From an uncultured Thiohalocapsa sp. (GTDB taxonomy: Bacteria; Pseudomonadota; Gammaproteobacteria; Chromatiales; Chromatiaceae), in NCBI RefSeq assembly GCF_913063425.1, contig NZ_CAJXYK010000002.1, forward strand, positions 1-64,000: a stretch of 64,000 nucleotides of DNA. The letters are read 5' to 3'. The notes beneath the pieces are model-generated. The model ran no database searches. It was not told the DNA's origin and was given only the letters and a program-made list of their open reading frames with translations. This document shows, piece by piece, positions 52,793-61,660 of this stretch. The number at the start of each line of letters is the position of its first letter. Positions within the stretch are counted from its first letter, which is position 1. The position numbers were made by a program, and so were the translations under genes.

Positions 52793-54328
52793 TCAGGCAG
52801 CCTCGTCGGCCACCTCCTCCTCGTCCTCGTCGGTGTTCTGCCCGGTCAGGATCAGTGCATTGGACACGAGCTGATGCACGCTCACGATCTGGTCCATGTC
52901 CATGCCGTAGTAGGGCAGCACCTTGGTGAACTGGCTCTTGCAGATGGCGCAGATGGCGGCCATGTGCGTCACGCCCTTCTCCTGCATGACGTTGTTCAGC
53001 GCCTCGACGCGCGGCTGCGCCCCCTTGACGCGGATCTCCATCAGATCGTCGGTCAGCAGGCCGCCACCGCCGCCGCAGCAGAAGGTGCGATCGCGGATGG
53101 TGTCCTCGTCCATGTCGTAGAAGTTGTTGCAGGTGGCGCGGATGATGGCGCGGGGGATATCGAACTGACCACCGGGACGATCACCCATGCGCGACGCCCG
53201 CGAGACGTTGCACGAGTCGTGGTAGGTCAGCACCATATCGTCGTTCTGGCTCTTGTCGAACCGAAGCTTGCCCTGCTGGATCAGGTCATAGGTGAATTCG
53301 CAGATGTGCTGCGGGATCGGATAACGCTGATCGAGGAAGTCCCAGGGTCCGGCCAGGGTGTTCAGGAAGCTGTAGGCGACGCGCCAGGCGTGGCCGCATT
53401 CGCCGAAGACGATGCGCTTGACGCCGAGCTTGATGGCCGCCTCGCGGATGCGCAGTGCCACCCGGCGCATGTTCTCGTAGGAGCCGATGAACATGCCGAA
53501 GTTGGCGGCCTCCGAGGCATGGCTGCTCAGCGTCCAGGACACGCCGGCCTCGTGGAACACCTTGCCGTAGCCGATGAGCCCGTCCACGTGCGGCTCGGCG
53601 AAGAAGTCCGCCGAGGGCGTGATGAGCAGGATTTCGGCGCCCTCCTGGTCGAGCGGATACTTCACCTCGACGCCGGTGTCGTCGTAGACGTCCTCTTCCA
53701 GCCCCTCGAGGGTGTCCTCCAGCGCCGGCCCGGGCAGGCCAAGGTTGTTGCCGATCTTGTAGACCTTGCCGATAATCTCGTTACAGTACTTCTGGCCGAC
53801 CCCGATGTGGTCCATGATCTCCCGGGCGGCCATGGAGATCTCTGCCGTGTCGATGCCGTAGGGGCAAAACACCGAGCAGCGTCGGCACTGGGAGCACTGG
53901 TGGAAGTAGCTGTACCAGTCGTTCAGCACTTCCTCGGTGAAATCCTCGGCGCCGACGAGCTTCGGAAAATACTTGCCGGCCAGCGTGAAGTAGCGCCGAT
54001 AGACCTTGCGCATCAGGTCCTGCCGCCCGACCGGCATGTTCTTGGGATCGTGCGTGCCCAGGTAGTAATGACACTTGTCGGTGCAGGAGCCGCACTTGAC
54101 GCAGGAGTCGAGGTACACCCGCAGGCCGCGATAACGCCCGAGCAGCTCGCCCATCTTGTCGATGGCCTTCTCCTGCCAGTCGTCCACCAGCGTGCCGGGA
54201 TAGCCCAGGGGCGCCTGGAACTCTTCCTTCGACTTGAACGGGGACGAGTGGGCCATGACGCCCGGCTCGATCTCCGGGATCTCCGGGTACTGTTTCAGGA
54301 CGGGAACTTCGAAGTCGGCCTTGGCCAT
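52793..54328 (-). CDS. dsrK: DsrK, HdrD-like catalytic subunit
   Basis: 511 residues. Two ferredoxin motifs (CVKCGSCTDKCHYYL and CSQCRRCSVFCPYG) and C-terminal CCG motifs of heterodisulfide reductase HdrD (FGECGHAW and FCCGGGGGLLTDDLMEIRVK) that hold the special [4Fe-4S] centre. With DsrM it is proposed to handle the DsrC trisulfide or disulfide at the membrane. Ribosome site GGAGAG. Confidence 0.96.
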   Translation of the reverse strand: MAKADFEVPVLKQYPEIPEIEPGVMAHSSPFKSKEEFQAPLGYPGTLVDDWQEKAIDKMGELLGRYRGLRVYLDSCVKCGSCTDKCHYYLGTHDPKNMPVGRQDLMRKVYRRYFTLAGKYFPKLVGAEDFTEEVLNDWYSYFHQCSQCRRCSVFCPYGIDTAEISMAAREIMDHIGVGQKYCNEIIGKVYKIGNNLGLPGPALEDTLEGLEEDVYDDTGVEVKYPLDQEGAEILLITPSADFFAEPHVDGLIGYGKVFHEAGVSWTLSSHASEAANFGMFIGSYENMRRVALRIREAAIKLGVKRIVFGECGHAWRVAYSFLNTLAGPWDFLDQRYPIPQHICEFTYDLIQQGKLRFDKSQNDDMVLTYHDSCNVSRASRMGDRPGGQFDIPRAIIRATCNNFYDMDEDTIRDRTFCCGGGGGLLTDDLMEIRVKGAQPRVEALNNVMQEKGVTHMAAICAICKSQFTKVLPYYGMDMDQIVSVHQLVSNALILTGQNTDEDEEEVADEAA

Positions 54329-54513
54329 GGTGTCAGTCTCTCCGAAAGCTGTATCTGGCGCCCTTGTGGCGTACCCCGGGGCGCACCTGCTTCGTGAGGC
54401 CCCGGATCAGCAGCGTTGGTTCCAGGGGACCATCCGGTGTCGCCCGCGGTCTCCGCTCGCTCGGTCGGCGCTCGCCGAGACCTGAATCTGTATGCAGCTG
54501 TTGCCGCTGCGGC

Positions 54514-55248
54514 TTACTGGGACTGCTCCAGCCGTCGCGCCCAGCCGGCGACGTGCCGGCGCTCCCGGGGGTTGTCCACCTGGTTGCGCGAGGGACTGAA
54601 AAAGAGCCCCGGCATGTGCAGCAGCTTGCTGTAGGGGAAGATGATCATCAGTGCGGCCACCAGCAGCAGGTGCAGCAGCAGCAGCGGGTCTGCGGGAAGC
54701 AGCATGATCTGGCCGACGTAAAGCCCCTGGAAGAACTCCTTCACGCGGATCACGTCGGTGTGAGCCAGGAACTGCATCGCGAGCCCCGACAGGCCGATGG
54801 TGATCAGCAGCGCCAGGATCAGGTGGTCGGACAGGGAGGTGATGTAGCGCACCCGGTCCACCAGGAAGCGTCGCGCCCACAAGCCGGCCAGCCCCACCAC
54901 CATGGCGATGCCGCCATAGATGCCGAACGGCTGGATGAACTGGATCGGCGCCCAAACGGGCTCGATGAAATACCGCAGGTGGCGCAGCGTCACCAGGAAC
55001 AGGCCGAAGTGGAACATCCAGCCGAAGATCCAGATCCACTTGTTGCCGCGGAAGAGACTCTCGAAGAAGACCACCTCGCGCGTCAGCCGGAAGACGACGC
55101 CGGCACGTGTCGTCGGTGCGGGCGTGGTGGGGATCTTGAGCGGCGCCGGTGCCCGCGCGTACTGGACGACCTTGGCCGCCAGCCCGGCCACCAACACGAA
55201 CGCCGCAAAGTAGAACACATAGGCGTAGATGGTGGAGATGAAGGACAT
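54514..55248 (-). CDS. dsrM: DsrM, membrane cytochrome b subunit
   Basis: 244 residues with about five or six transmembrane helices and NarI-like histidine patterns (WIFGWMFHFGLFLVTLRHLR, SLSDHLILALLITIGLSGLA, LLLHLLLVAALMIIFPYSKL). It binds b-type hemes and links DsrK to the quinone pool. The 194-bp gap before it, after dsrC, is the largest in the first part of the operon and holds several GC hairpins but no gene. Confidence 0.95.
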   Translation of the reverse strand: MSFISTIYAYVFYFAAFVLVAGLAAKVVQYARAPAPLKIPTTPAPTTRAGVVFRLTREVVFFESLFRGNKWIWIFGWMFHFGLFLVTLRHLRYFIEPVWAPIQFIQPFGIYGGIAMVVGLAGLWARRFLVDRVRYITSLSDHLILALLITIGLSGLAMQFLAHTDVIRVKEFFQGLYVGQIMLLPADPLLLLHLLLVAALMIIFPYSKLLHMPGLFFSPSRNQVDNPRERRHVAGWARRLEQSQ

Positions 55249-55442
55249 GACGACGTTGCCTCAGTAATGATCTCGTTATACGCGTCCAGGCAGCAGGTAC
55301 CGGCTGCGGAGGCTCACCGGCACTGCTGTCTGGGCTCCGTCGCCGCGGCGGGCGGCATTGCAGCCCCCGCGCGCGGCGACAGTCATCACGGCGGCCGCCG
55401 GCGGCTGACGGCGCCGCCGGCAGCGGCCCCGACCTGGGTGCG

Positions 55443-55775
55443 TCAGACGCAGCCGGTCGGCTTCGGCAGGCCGGCGTAGCGGCACGCCTGTTTGGCCGGA
55501 CCGTAGGGGAACAGGCCGTAGAGATACTTGCTGTTGCCCTTGTCCTTGCCGAACTTCTTGCCGACGGCCTTGGTCAGCACGCGCACCGCCGGCGCGATCT
55601 GGTATTCCTCGTAGTACTCGCGCAAGTAGTTGATGATGTCCCAGTGCTCGTCGGTGAGCTCCAGGTCGTCTTCTTTGGACATCACCTCGGCGACGCCGGG
55701 CTCCCAGTCGTTGATGTTGGCGAGGTAGCCCTCTTCGTCGGTCTCGAAGGACTTACCGTTGACTTCGATAGGCAT
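55443..55775 (-). CDS. dsrC: DsrC, sulfur-carrier protein
   Basis: 110 residues with AGGAG before ATG 55775. The C-terminal arm AKQACRYAGLPKPTGCV holds both redox cysteines, Cys98 and Cys109 (spacing of 11), so this is the true substrate-carrying DsrC: sulfur delivered by DsrEFH is bound as persulfide, oxidised by DsrAB and recycled by DsrMKJOP. It contrasts with the Cys-less homologue at 62583. Confidence 0.97.
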   Translation of the reverse strand: MPIEVNGKSFETDEEGYLANINDWEPGVAEVMSKEDDLELTDEHWDIINYLREYYEEYQIAPAVRVLTKAVGKKFGKDKGNSKYLYGLFPYGPAKQACRYAGLPKPTGCV

Positions 55776-55805
55776 GTTGATGCTCCTGGTTGGAGGTTGA
55801 TTGAG

Positions 55806-56114
55806 TTACAGCCAGGCCTGGACCTTATCGTTCTCCGCGGCCAAATCCACGAAGCCCGCATAGTCCACGACGCTGATGCCCTCGATGACGCGATCTTCGG
55901 ACAGCCCGCGCGCCATCAGATCCGGCCCCAGCACGAACAGCTTGACGGAATCGAGCGCGCCTTTCACGCGCTCTTCGACAGCCGTGCCCTTTGTGGCCGC
56001 GTAGACGCCGTCCTCGAGCAGCAGCACACTGGCGCCGCCGCCGACGTGGGCAAGGCAGGCGTCCAGGGACGGCTTCTCGAAGGGCGATTTGTTGACAGTG
56101 TGAAGCGTGCTCAT
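55806..56114 (-). CDS. dsrH: DsrH, subunit of the DsrEFH sulfurtransferase
   Basis: 102 residues, TusB-like: STLHTVNKSPFEKPSLDACL, VLLLEDGVYAATKG, then LFVLGPDLMARGLSEDR. Cys20 corresponds to the conserved DsrH cysteine. It forms the E2F2H2 complex that hands sulfur to DsrC. An upstream extension of the frame exists but ATG 56114 gives the family length. Confidence 0.93.
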   Translation of the reverse strand: MSTLHTVNKSPFEKPSLDACLAHVGGGASVLLLEDGVYAATKGTAVEERVKGALDSVKLFVLGPDLMARGLSEDRVIEGISVVDYAGFVDLAAENDKVQAWL

Positions 56115-56181
56115 GGTTTTCCTCGCTGGGGGTTTCCCCGCTGGGCCTCCCCGCCGGGTGCTCGTCGTTGGGTCGGGCGGG

Positions 56182-56592
56182 TCAGAAGCTGAAGACGACG
56201 TCGGCGTCATCCATGATGGCCGTCATCTCCTCCCTGGAGACGAGCCGGATGGAGTCCTTCTCGGCCCAGTCGTCGTCTTCATCCTCCCAGACCAGGTGCT
56301 GAAGATCGTCCAGCGTCAGGCCCCGCTCGTCCAGGGATTCCTTCTCGACGAAGATCTTCTTGACCTCGTAGTCGCCGAGGGCCGCATAGGTGGGCGAGAA
56401 ATTTTTCATGCCGACGCCCGTGGTGTCCTGCCCCTTGGTGAGCTGGTAGACACCGTCGTCCATGAACGCGAGGCTCACGTCCTGATCGAACGCGGCGCCG
56501 ATGAGCACGACCTCCAGGGACTCCCAGGCGTAGATGGTCCCGTACGGCGCCTTGCGGTTGAGATAGAGAAATTTCTTGATGGTTTCCGACAT
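56182..56592 (-). CDS. dsrF: DsrF, subunit of the DsrEFH sulfurtransferase
   Basis: 136 residues, TusC-like: SETIKKFLYLNRKAPYGTIY, EVVLIGAAFDQDVSLAFMDD, GVYQLTKGQDT. Ribosome site AGGGGAA before ATG 56592. Structural partner of DsrE and DsrH in the hexameric sulfur transferase. Confidence 0.93.
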   Translation of the reverse strand: MSETIKKFLYLNRKAPYGTIYAWESLEVVLIGAAFDQDVSLAFMDDGVYQLTKGQDTTGVGMKNFSPTYAALGDYEVKKIFVEKESLDERGLTLDDLQHLVWEDEDDDWAEKDSIRLVSREEMTAIMDDADVVFSF

Positions 56593-56631
56593 GTCGTTCC
56601 CCTCTCGGGCAGTCGTGGGCTCGGTGCCGGG

Positions 56632-57024
56632 TCAGTCGCCGAAGACGACCAGCCGATCCGATTGAATGGCCGCCTCGACCAGCTGGCCGAGCCCGGAGAT
56701 GCGAAAACGCGGATGGATATTGGTCGCATCCTTGCCGTTACGCTGCATCTCACCTTCGTCCACCATGCCGCGGCGCTGTGCGGCGGCGACGCAGACCACC
56801 ATGTCCAGATCATGCTCCTCGGCAAGCTCCGCCCAGCGCGCAACGACGTTGCGGTCGTCCTGGGGCGGCGTGGTCAGCCGCGAGGCATTGTTGACGCCAT
56901 CGTGATAGAAGAATACACGGAACACCTCATGCCCCTTCTCCAGCGCGGCCTTGGTGAAGAAGTAGGCCGAGTCGGATGACTGGTGCTGATACGGTCCTTC
57001 GTTGACTTGGATTGCGAATTTCAT
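56632..57024 (-). CDS. dsrE: DsrE, catalytic subunit of the DsrEFH sulfurtransferase
   Basis: 130 residues, TusD-like: KFAIQVNEGPYQHQSSDSAY, and the active cysteine in MVVCVAAAQRRGM, which is Cys78 as in Allochromatium DsrE. It accepts sulfur and transfers it through DsrEFH to DsrC. Its ribosome site (GAGGTCACC before ATG 57024) is part of the last unit of a 15-bp minisatellite that fills the space toward dsrB. Confidence 0.95.
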   Translation of the reverse strand: MKFAIQVNEGPYQHQSSDSAYFFTKAALEKGHEVFRVFFYHDGVNNASRLTTPPQDDRNVVARWAELAEEHDLDMVVCVAAAQRRGMVDEGEMQRNGKDATNIHPRFRISGLGQLVEAAIQSDRLVVFGD

Positions 57025-57159
57025 GGTGACCTCGGACTGGGTGACCTTGGACCGGGCAACCTTGGGCTCGGTGACCTCGGACTGGGTGACCTTGGGCTGG
57101 GTGACCTTGGGCTGGGCGACCTTGGGCTGGGCGACCTCGGACTGAACGACCTCGGAGTG
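57025..57159 (-). repeat. 15-bp minisatellite, nine units, in the dsrE leader
   Basis: Nine head-to-tail 15-base units occupy 57025-57159. On the plus strand the types are GGTGACCTCGGACTG and GGTGACCTTGGGCTG with variants; they begin at the base next to the dsrE start codon. On the coding strand each unit contains CCGAGGTCACC or CCAAGGTCACC, so each repeats a Shine-Dalgarno-like GAGGT or AAGGT. The rest of the dsrB-dsrE gap (57160-57240) shows nothing else. Confidence 0.92.
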
Positions 57160-57240
57160 GCTGCCGGCGCCCGACGGGTGTCGGGCACCGGCACTTCTCG
57201 TGGCGTCCGGCGGGATCAGGAGCAGACCCCGGCCGGCCCG

Positions 57241-58314
57241 TCAGAAGCGGATGTAGGACGAGCTGTTGAAGCTGGCCCGCGCACCGCGCCAGGTATCGAT
57301 GTGATACTTGGTGAACGGCAGCTCCACCTCCTCGAAGAAGCGTGGCCAGCCGATGCGCTCGATCCACTCGTTGATGCGCTCCCAATCCCGCGCGCCTTCC
57401 TTGTAGGCCTTCAGGATACGCTTGACGATGGCGGTCGCCTCCGGCCAGCGCGGCGGGTTGTTGGGGATGCCGGCGGCGACCAGCTTCTGGAAGGTCGGCT
57501 TGCCGCGGGCGTTGGAGTGGTTACCGCCGACCCAGATGGCGAGCTTGGTGTGCTCGGCGTCGTTGATCTGCATGGGCGGGCACGGCGGATAGCAGGCACC
57601 GCAGCAGATGCACTTGCGCTCATCCACCTCCAGAGACGGCTTGCCGTTGACCATCGCCGGGCGGATGGCGGCCACCGGGCAGCGCGCAACCACCGACGGG
57701 CGCTCGCAGACGTTGGCGACCAGATCGTGATTGATCTTGGGCGGCTTGGTGTGTTGGACGTTGATGGCGATGTCACCCTGGCCGCCGCAGTTGATCTGGC
57801 AGCAGCTGGTGGTGATGTGCACGCGGTTCGGCATGTTGGCGTTGCGGAACTCGTCGATGAGCTCGTCCATCATCGCCTTCACCACGCCGGAGGCGTCGGT
57901 GCCCGGGATGTCGCAGTGCAGCCAGCCCTGGGTGTGCGAGATCATGGTGACCGAGTTCTGCGTGCCGCCGACAATGAAGCCGGCGTCCTCCAGCGCGTTG
58001 ATCAGCGGCTGGACGCGGGACTCTTCGGTGACCATGTACTCGATGTTCGAGCGCAGGGTGAAGTGCACATAGCCGTCGGCGAAGGTGTCACCGATGTCGC
58101 AGAGCTTGCGCAGGGTGAACACGTCGAGGATGCGCTGGGTGCCGGCCTTCACAGTCCAGATCTCGTCGCCGCTGTAGGCGACGTGGCGCAGCACGCCCGG
58201 GCGCGGGTGCTCATGGTACTTCCACTGCCCGAAGTTCTTGCGCATCACCGGATGCATATATTGCCACGGATCCGGGCAGCCGGATTCGATGGGCTCGCGC
58301 ATGTCTTTGGCCAT
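57241..58314 (-). CDS. dsrB: DsrB, reverse dissimilatory sulfite reductase beta subunit
   Basis: 357 residues, normal length, with GGAGGA before ATG 58314. Siroheme/[4Fe-4S] residues are seen in CCQINCGGQGDIAI and CERPSVVARCP, and an inserted ferredoxin domain in CICCGACYPPCPP. With DsrA it oxidises DsrC-bound persulfide to sulfite in the cytoplasm. Confidence 0.97.
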   Translation of the reverse strand: MAKDMREPIESGCPDPWQYMHPVMRKNFGQWKYHEHPRPGVLRHVAYSGDEIWTVKAGTQRILDVFTLRKLCDIGDTFADGYVHFTLRSNIEYMVTEESRVQPLINALEDAGFIVGGTQNSVTMISHTQGWLHCDIPGTDASGVVKAMMDELIDEFRNANMPNRVHITTSCCQINCGGQGDIAINVQHTKPPKINHDLVANVCERPSVVARCPVAAIRPAMVNGKPSLEVDERKCICCGACYPPCPPMQINDAEHTKLAIWVGGNHSNARGKPTFQKLVAAGIPNNPPRWPEATAIVKRILKAYKEGARDWERINEWIERIGWPRFFEEVELPFTKYHIDTWRGARASFNSSSYIRF

Positions 58315-58436
58315 CGATGGTCCTCCAGTAAATCAGAAAACAGTTAGGTGCTGATCGAGTCAGGCGAAGCCGATCGGTGCGCGGCAGCGGCCCGGTTGGG
58401 CCCGACGCGGCGCACCGATCCCTGCGCGGGCTCGGG

Positions 58437-59693
58437 TCAGCCCGCAGCCTTCTCGGCCTGCTTCTCGAACCACTCCTCGGCGGCCTCGTCCCAACCGTCC
58501 ATGCGGACGTACGAGGACTGACGCGGATGGCTCAGCATGTTCGGATCGGCATCGACGCCGATGCCGTCGAGGAAGTTCGCCAGCCCGATGCGCTCGATCA
58601 TCTCACCGCAGCGCTCGTGCTCGAGACCGTTTTCCGCCCAGAAGTCGATGATGTTCTCGGCGAGCTCCACCATCTCTTCGTAGTCTTCTTCGGTTTCGAG
58701 CTTCTTGAAGGGCACGATGACGGTGCCCATCAGATCGCCGATCTTCAGCGTGCGCTTGCCGCCGATGAGGATGGTCACGCCCTTGTCGTCGCCGGGGTGC
58801 AGCGCCTTCGGCATGACGTTCAGGCAGTGCATGCAGCGCACACAGTCGCGGTTGTTGACGTTCAGCGTGTCGTCATCGTTGAGCGACAGGGCGTTGGTCG
58901 GGCAGCGCGTGATGACGTTGTCGATGATGTACTGACGGCCCTTGGCCTTGACGTAGACCTTCACCTCGTCCTGGTCGACTTTCATGTCGTCACGCCAGGT
59001 GCCGAGGACAGCGAAGTCGGACCGCTCGATGGCGTTCTGGCAATCGTTGGCGCAGCCGGAGACCTTGAACTTGAACTTGTAAGGCAGTGCCGGGCGGTGC
59101 ACGTCGTCGGTGAAGTTGTTCACCAGCATGCGATGCGCCTTGAGCTCATTGGTGCAGGACATCTCGCAGCGCGCCGCGCCGACGCAGGACATCGCCGTGC
59201 GCACGCAGGGGCCGGCGCCGCCGAGGTCCCAGCCGTAATCGTTGATTTCGTCGAAGAAGTGCTGGGTCGCCTGGGTATCGGCGCCGATGAACATGATGTT
59301 GCCGGTCTGGCCGTGGAAGGTCACCAGGCCCGAGCCGTGCTTCTCCCAGCTGTCGGCGAGCTGCCGCAGCATACCGGTGGTGTAGTGGTTACCCGCCGGC
59401 GGCTGCACGCGCAGGGTGTGGAATTCTTTGGACTTGGGGAAGGCCTTACCGACCTCCGAGAAGCGGGGGATGATACCGCCGCCGTAGCCGTAGACCGACA
59501 CGGTGCCGCCCTTCCAGTAGCCCTTGCGGGTCTCGTAGGAGTGCTCCAGCTGACCGAGCAGGTCGTTCGTGATCTCGTTGATGCGCGCGTCGCCGTGCTC
59601 GTCGCGCAGACGCTTGATGCCGGAGATGAAGCTCGGCCAGGGGCCGTCCTCCAGCTGATCGAGCATCGGGGTCTGGTGCTTGTCGATCGCCAT
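58437..59693 (-). CDS. dsrA: DsrA, reverse dissimilatory sulfite reductase alpha subunit
   Basis: 418 residues, first gene of the operon. Siroheme-cluster residues in SCVGAARCEMSCTNELKAHR and SGCANDCQNAIERSDF and a ferredoxin domain with DCVRCMHCLNVMPKAL. Catalytic partner of DsrB. GGGAG lies about 10 bases before ATG 59693. Confidence 0.97.
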   Translation of the reverse strand: MAIDKHQTPMLDQLEDGPWPSFISGIKRLRDEHGDARINEITNDLLGQLEHSYETRKGYWKGGTVSVYGYGGGIIPRFSEVGKAFPKSKEFHTLRVQPPAGNHYTTGMLRQLADSWEKHGSGLVTFHGQTGNIMFIGADTQATQHFFDEINDYGWDLGGAGPCVRTAMSCVGAARCEMSCTNELKAHRMLVNNFTDDVHRPALPYKFKFKVSGCANDCQNAIERSDFAVLGTWRDDMKVDQDEVKVYVKAKGRQYIIDNVITRCPTNALSLNDDDTLNVNNRDCVRCMHCLNVMPKALHPGDDKGVTILIGGKRTLKIGDLMGTVIVPFKKLETEEDYEEMVELAENIIDFWAENGLEHERCGEMIERIGLANFLDGIGVDADPNMLSHPRQSSYVRMDGWDEAAEEWFEKQAEKAAG

Positions 59694-60561
59694 GTCGCTG
59701 AATCTCCCGTTGAGGTCAGGTCAAACTGCTAAGACCGAATTGGCTTGAGGCCGGGTTGGGCCGGTGTCCGACGGCCTGGGCCGCCGACGCCCGCGCCCAG
59801 TAGAGTCTGGGTATTGAGCTTGCTTGCGCTCCCGCCACACACCGGCAGGCCGCTTGCCGCGAATCGCGCTGTCCAGACCAGAGTTTCTGACCAGCGCATC
59901 CCGGCAGCGGGCTCTCCCTGAGCCTGGCGGGGCGTCCGGCGGCGCGTCCGGCCGCATCTCGGGCCGCACTATAGCCAGCTCATGCGGCTGGCGACATTCC
60001 ACGTTCGGGGTGGGTGGGTCCACCCCGCCTATCCCTTTGGGGATAGTTGACCCACGCACTTTTTTCTGTGGACGTTCAAGGCGCTACGACCGCCTGACGC
60101 AGCCCCGCACAAGGGAGCTGGAGTCTAGCCACTACCCCCAGGAATGTCAACGGATACTAATATTAATACCCACTCATGCCCGTCGTCGCCGCGACCGAGC
60201 GTCGCCGCCGGCGCGTTGCATTCGCCGGCGCCCGTCAGCACATAGCCGCCCAGAGACGACGACACGACAAGCGCCTCCCAGCGAAGTTCCAGATACCAGG
60301 AACGCGGGGAGGGGCTTTGGGGAAAACCCGAGCGCCCCAGCCACGCACCTCCGGCCCGGCCAAGCACCCCCGGGTGGTGTCACGCGCACCCGGATGGACT
60401 TGCGGCGGTCTGCGGGCAGTGTCCGTCGGCCGCGGGCGCTGACTGCAGGATCGGCCCGGGCCGACCACCGGCCCGCGCAGCCGGCTCCGGGCGTGTCGCC
60501 ACACACAGGATCACCGATGCCGCACCCACTGCGATGCGACACCAACAAGGCAAATAACGTC
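59694..60561. promoter_or_regulatory. Divergent upstream region of the dsr operon
   Basis: 868 bp between dsrA (minus) and a small gene (plus), with no gene I can support. Two hairpins lie at 60007-60026 (GGGGTGG pairing with CCACCCC) and 60029-60046 (CTATCCC-TTTG-GGGATAG, perfect), followed on the plus strand by six T at 60060-60065, and GTGGGTC (60014-60020) can also pair with GACCCAC (60048-60054). On the minus strand a TATAGT hexamer (59974-59969) could be a -10 element but no good -35 is seen. An AT-rich palindromic block lies at 60156-60168. Confidence 0.5.
60156..60168. promoter_or_regulatory. AT-rich palindromic site ACTAATATTAATA (copy 1)
   Basis: Two overlapping palindromes, TAATATTA (60158-60165) and TATTAATA (60161-60168), stand out in GC-rich surroundings. 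The ten bases ACTAATATTA recur exactly at 62406-62415, before the DsrC-like gene. A shared regulator or promoter element is possible. Confidence 0.4.
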
Positions 60562-60753
60562 ATGTTGAAACTCAGCGAGATACTCGTCTCACGCAAGGAC
60601 ATCGAGAGCTTTTCAGGTCTCCAGGACGCCGTTCAGGACGCTGCTCGCGCCGGTGAGCGCTTTTTCCGCATCGACGTCAAGCCGCCCTATCCCGACACAC
60701 CCGAGGACTGGGAGGAACGGCTCGAGGCGGCCTTCAGCGGCCTGATCCGCTGA
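60562..60753 (+). CDS. 63-residue acidic protein of unknown function
   Basis: MLKLSEILVSRKDIESFSGL, then QDAVQDAARAGERFFRIDVK and PPYPDTPEDWEERLEAAFSG: a compact helical, acidic protein divergent from dsrA. No clear ribosome site directly upstream. I recognise no family. The position as first gene of a plus-strand run ending with a DsrC homologue suggests a sulfur-related role, but this is only context. Confidence 0.6.
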   Translation: MLKLSEILVSRKDIESFSGLQDAVQDAARAGERFFRIDVKPPYPDTPEDWEERLEAAFSGLIR

Positions 60754-60864
60754 CGCCCGGCCGTGCACACGGCCCCTTTGATGCATCCCGGCGGCCAGCT
60801 GCGCTCTGTACCGGCTACGACACAGCGCACCGCGCCCGCAGGCGAATCCCACCAGGCGAACCCC

Positions 60865-61578
60865 ATGAAGGCTTACGACATCACCCAACGGCTGACCGAT
60901 ACCGCCGCCGACTCCGTTGCCCGGCAGGGCGCCGAAGAGGCAGCGCTGGAGTCGCACCTGCTCGCCCTGCAGGAAGATTACGACACCCTGCAGCGCGTCG
61001 GCGCGGACGAGAGCCGCCTCGCCGACGCCAAGCTCAAGATGGCCCGGACCCTGGTGGGACTTGGGCGTGGCGACCAGGCCTGGCCCCTCGGGCGCGAGGC
61101 CTTCGATACCTTCATCGCGAACGACCAGTTCGAGTCCGCCGCGGATTGCTGCGAGGTGCTGTTTCGCGCCGAGCAGCCGCAGTCCCTCGCCGCCCTTGGC
61201 CAGGGCATCTGGCTCGCGGTGACCTACCCGGTGGACGTGGAGCTCGCCGTGGAGCTGCTGAATCACGTCGTGGACGAGACCCCGGACGACGCCGACGGCG
61301 CGGCCGTGGCCGCCACCACTGCCTTGTTCCTGGCCGATGTCCGCGGCGAAGGCACCCAGCGGGAGAATCTGGTGTTCTTCACCTCCCAGATCCTCTCCAA
61401 CGTGGCGCGCCGGCACAGCGACGTGGACACCCAGGAGGCCTTCGACCTCTGGCGCGATCGCCTGGAGCTGCGCGAGCCGGACAAGTTCCTGGTGCGGCTG
61501 CGCAACGTCGTCGACGTCCTGGTGCAGGACGAGTGGTGGTTCGACCGCGATGCCCTGCAGGCGAGTCTGCCGCAGTAG
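60865..61578 (+). CDS. Helical-repeat (TPR-like) protein of unknown function
   Basis: 237 residues from ATG 60865. Almost entirely helical and acidic, with TPR-like helix pairs (DESRLADAKLKMARTLVGLG...QAWPLGREAFDTFIANDQFE, then SAADCCEVLFRAEQPQSLAA), then a second helical part (FDLWRDRLELREPDKFLVRL). No signal peptide. No named family recognised; probably a cytoplasmic protein-binding scaffold. Confidence 0.65.
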   Translation: MKAYDITQRLTDTAADSVARQGAEEAALESHLLALQEDYDTLQRVGADESRLADAKLKMARTLVGLGRGDQAWPLGREAFDTFIANDQFESAADCCEVLFRAEQPQSLAALGQGIWLAVTYPVDVELAVELLNHVVDETPDDADGAAVAATTALFLADVRGEGTQRENLVFFTSQILSNVARRHSDVDTQEAFDLWRDRLELREPDKFLVRLRNVVDVLVQDEWWFDRDALQASLPQ

Positions 61579-61660
61579 GCCGCCCGCGCGCCCCAGCCGC
61601 CACCCGGCAGCCGCGCTGCCCCAGCGACCCGACACGCTTTCGCGAGAAATGCCGCACCCC

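Noticed and set aside
56983-58347. Plus-strand frame encoding DLGLG pentapeptide repeats
   Set aside because: The repeat comes from the 15-bp minisatellite and the rest is antisense to dsrB; no ribosome site or family pattern supports a protein.
60029-60065. Hairpin plus T run as an intrinsic terminator
   Set aside because: The T run is 13 bases from the stem and no gene lies upstream on the plus strand; treated as part of the dsr upstream region instead.
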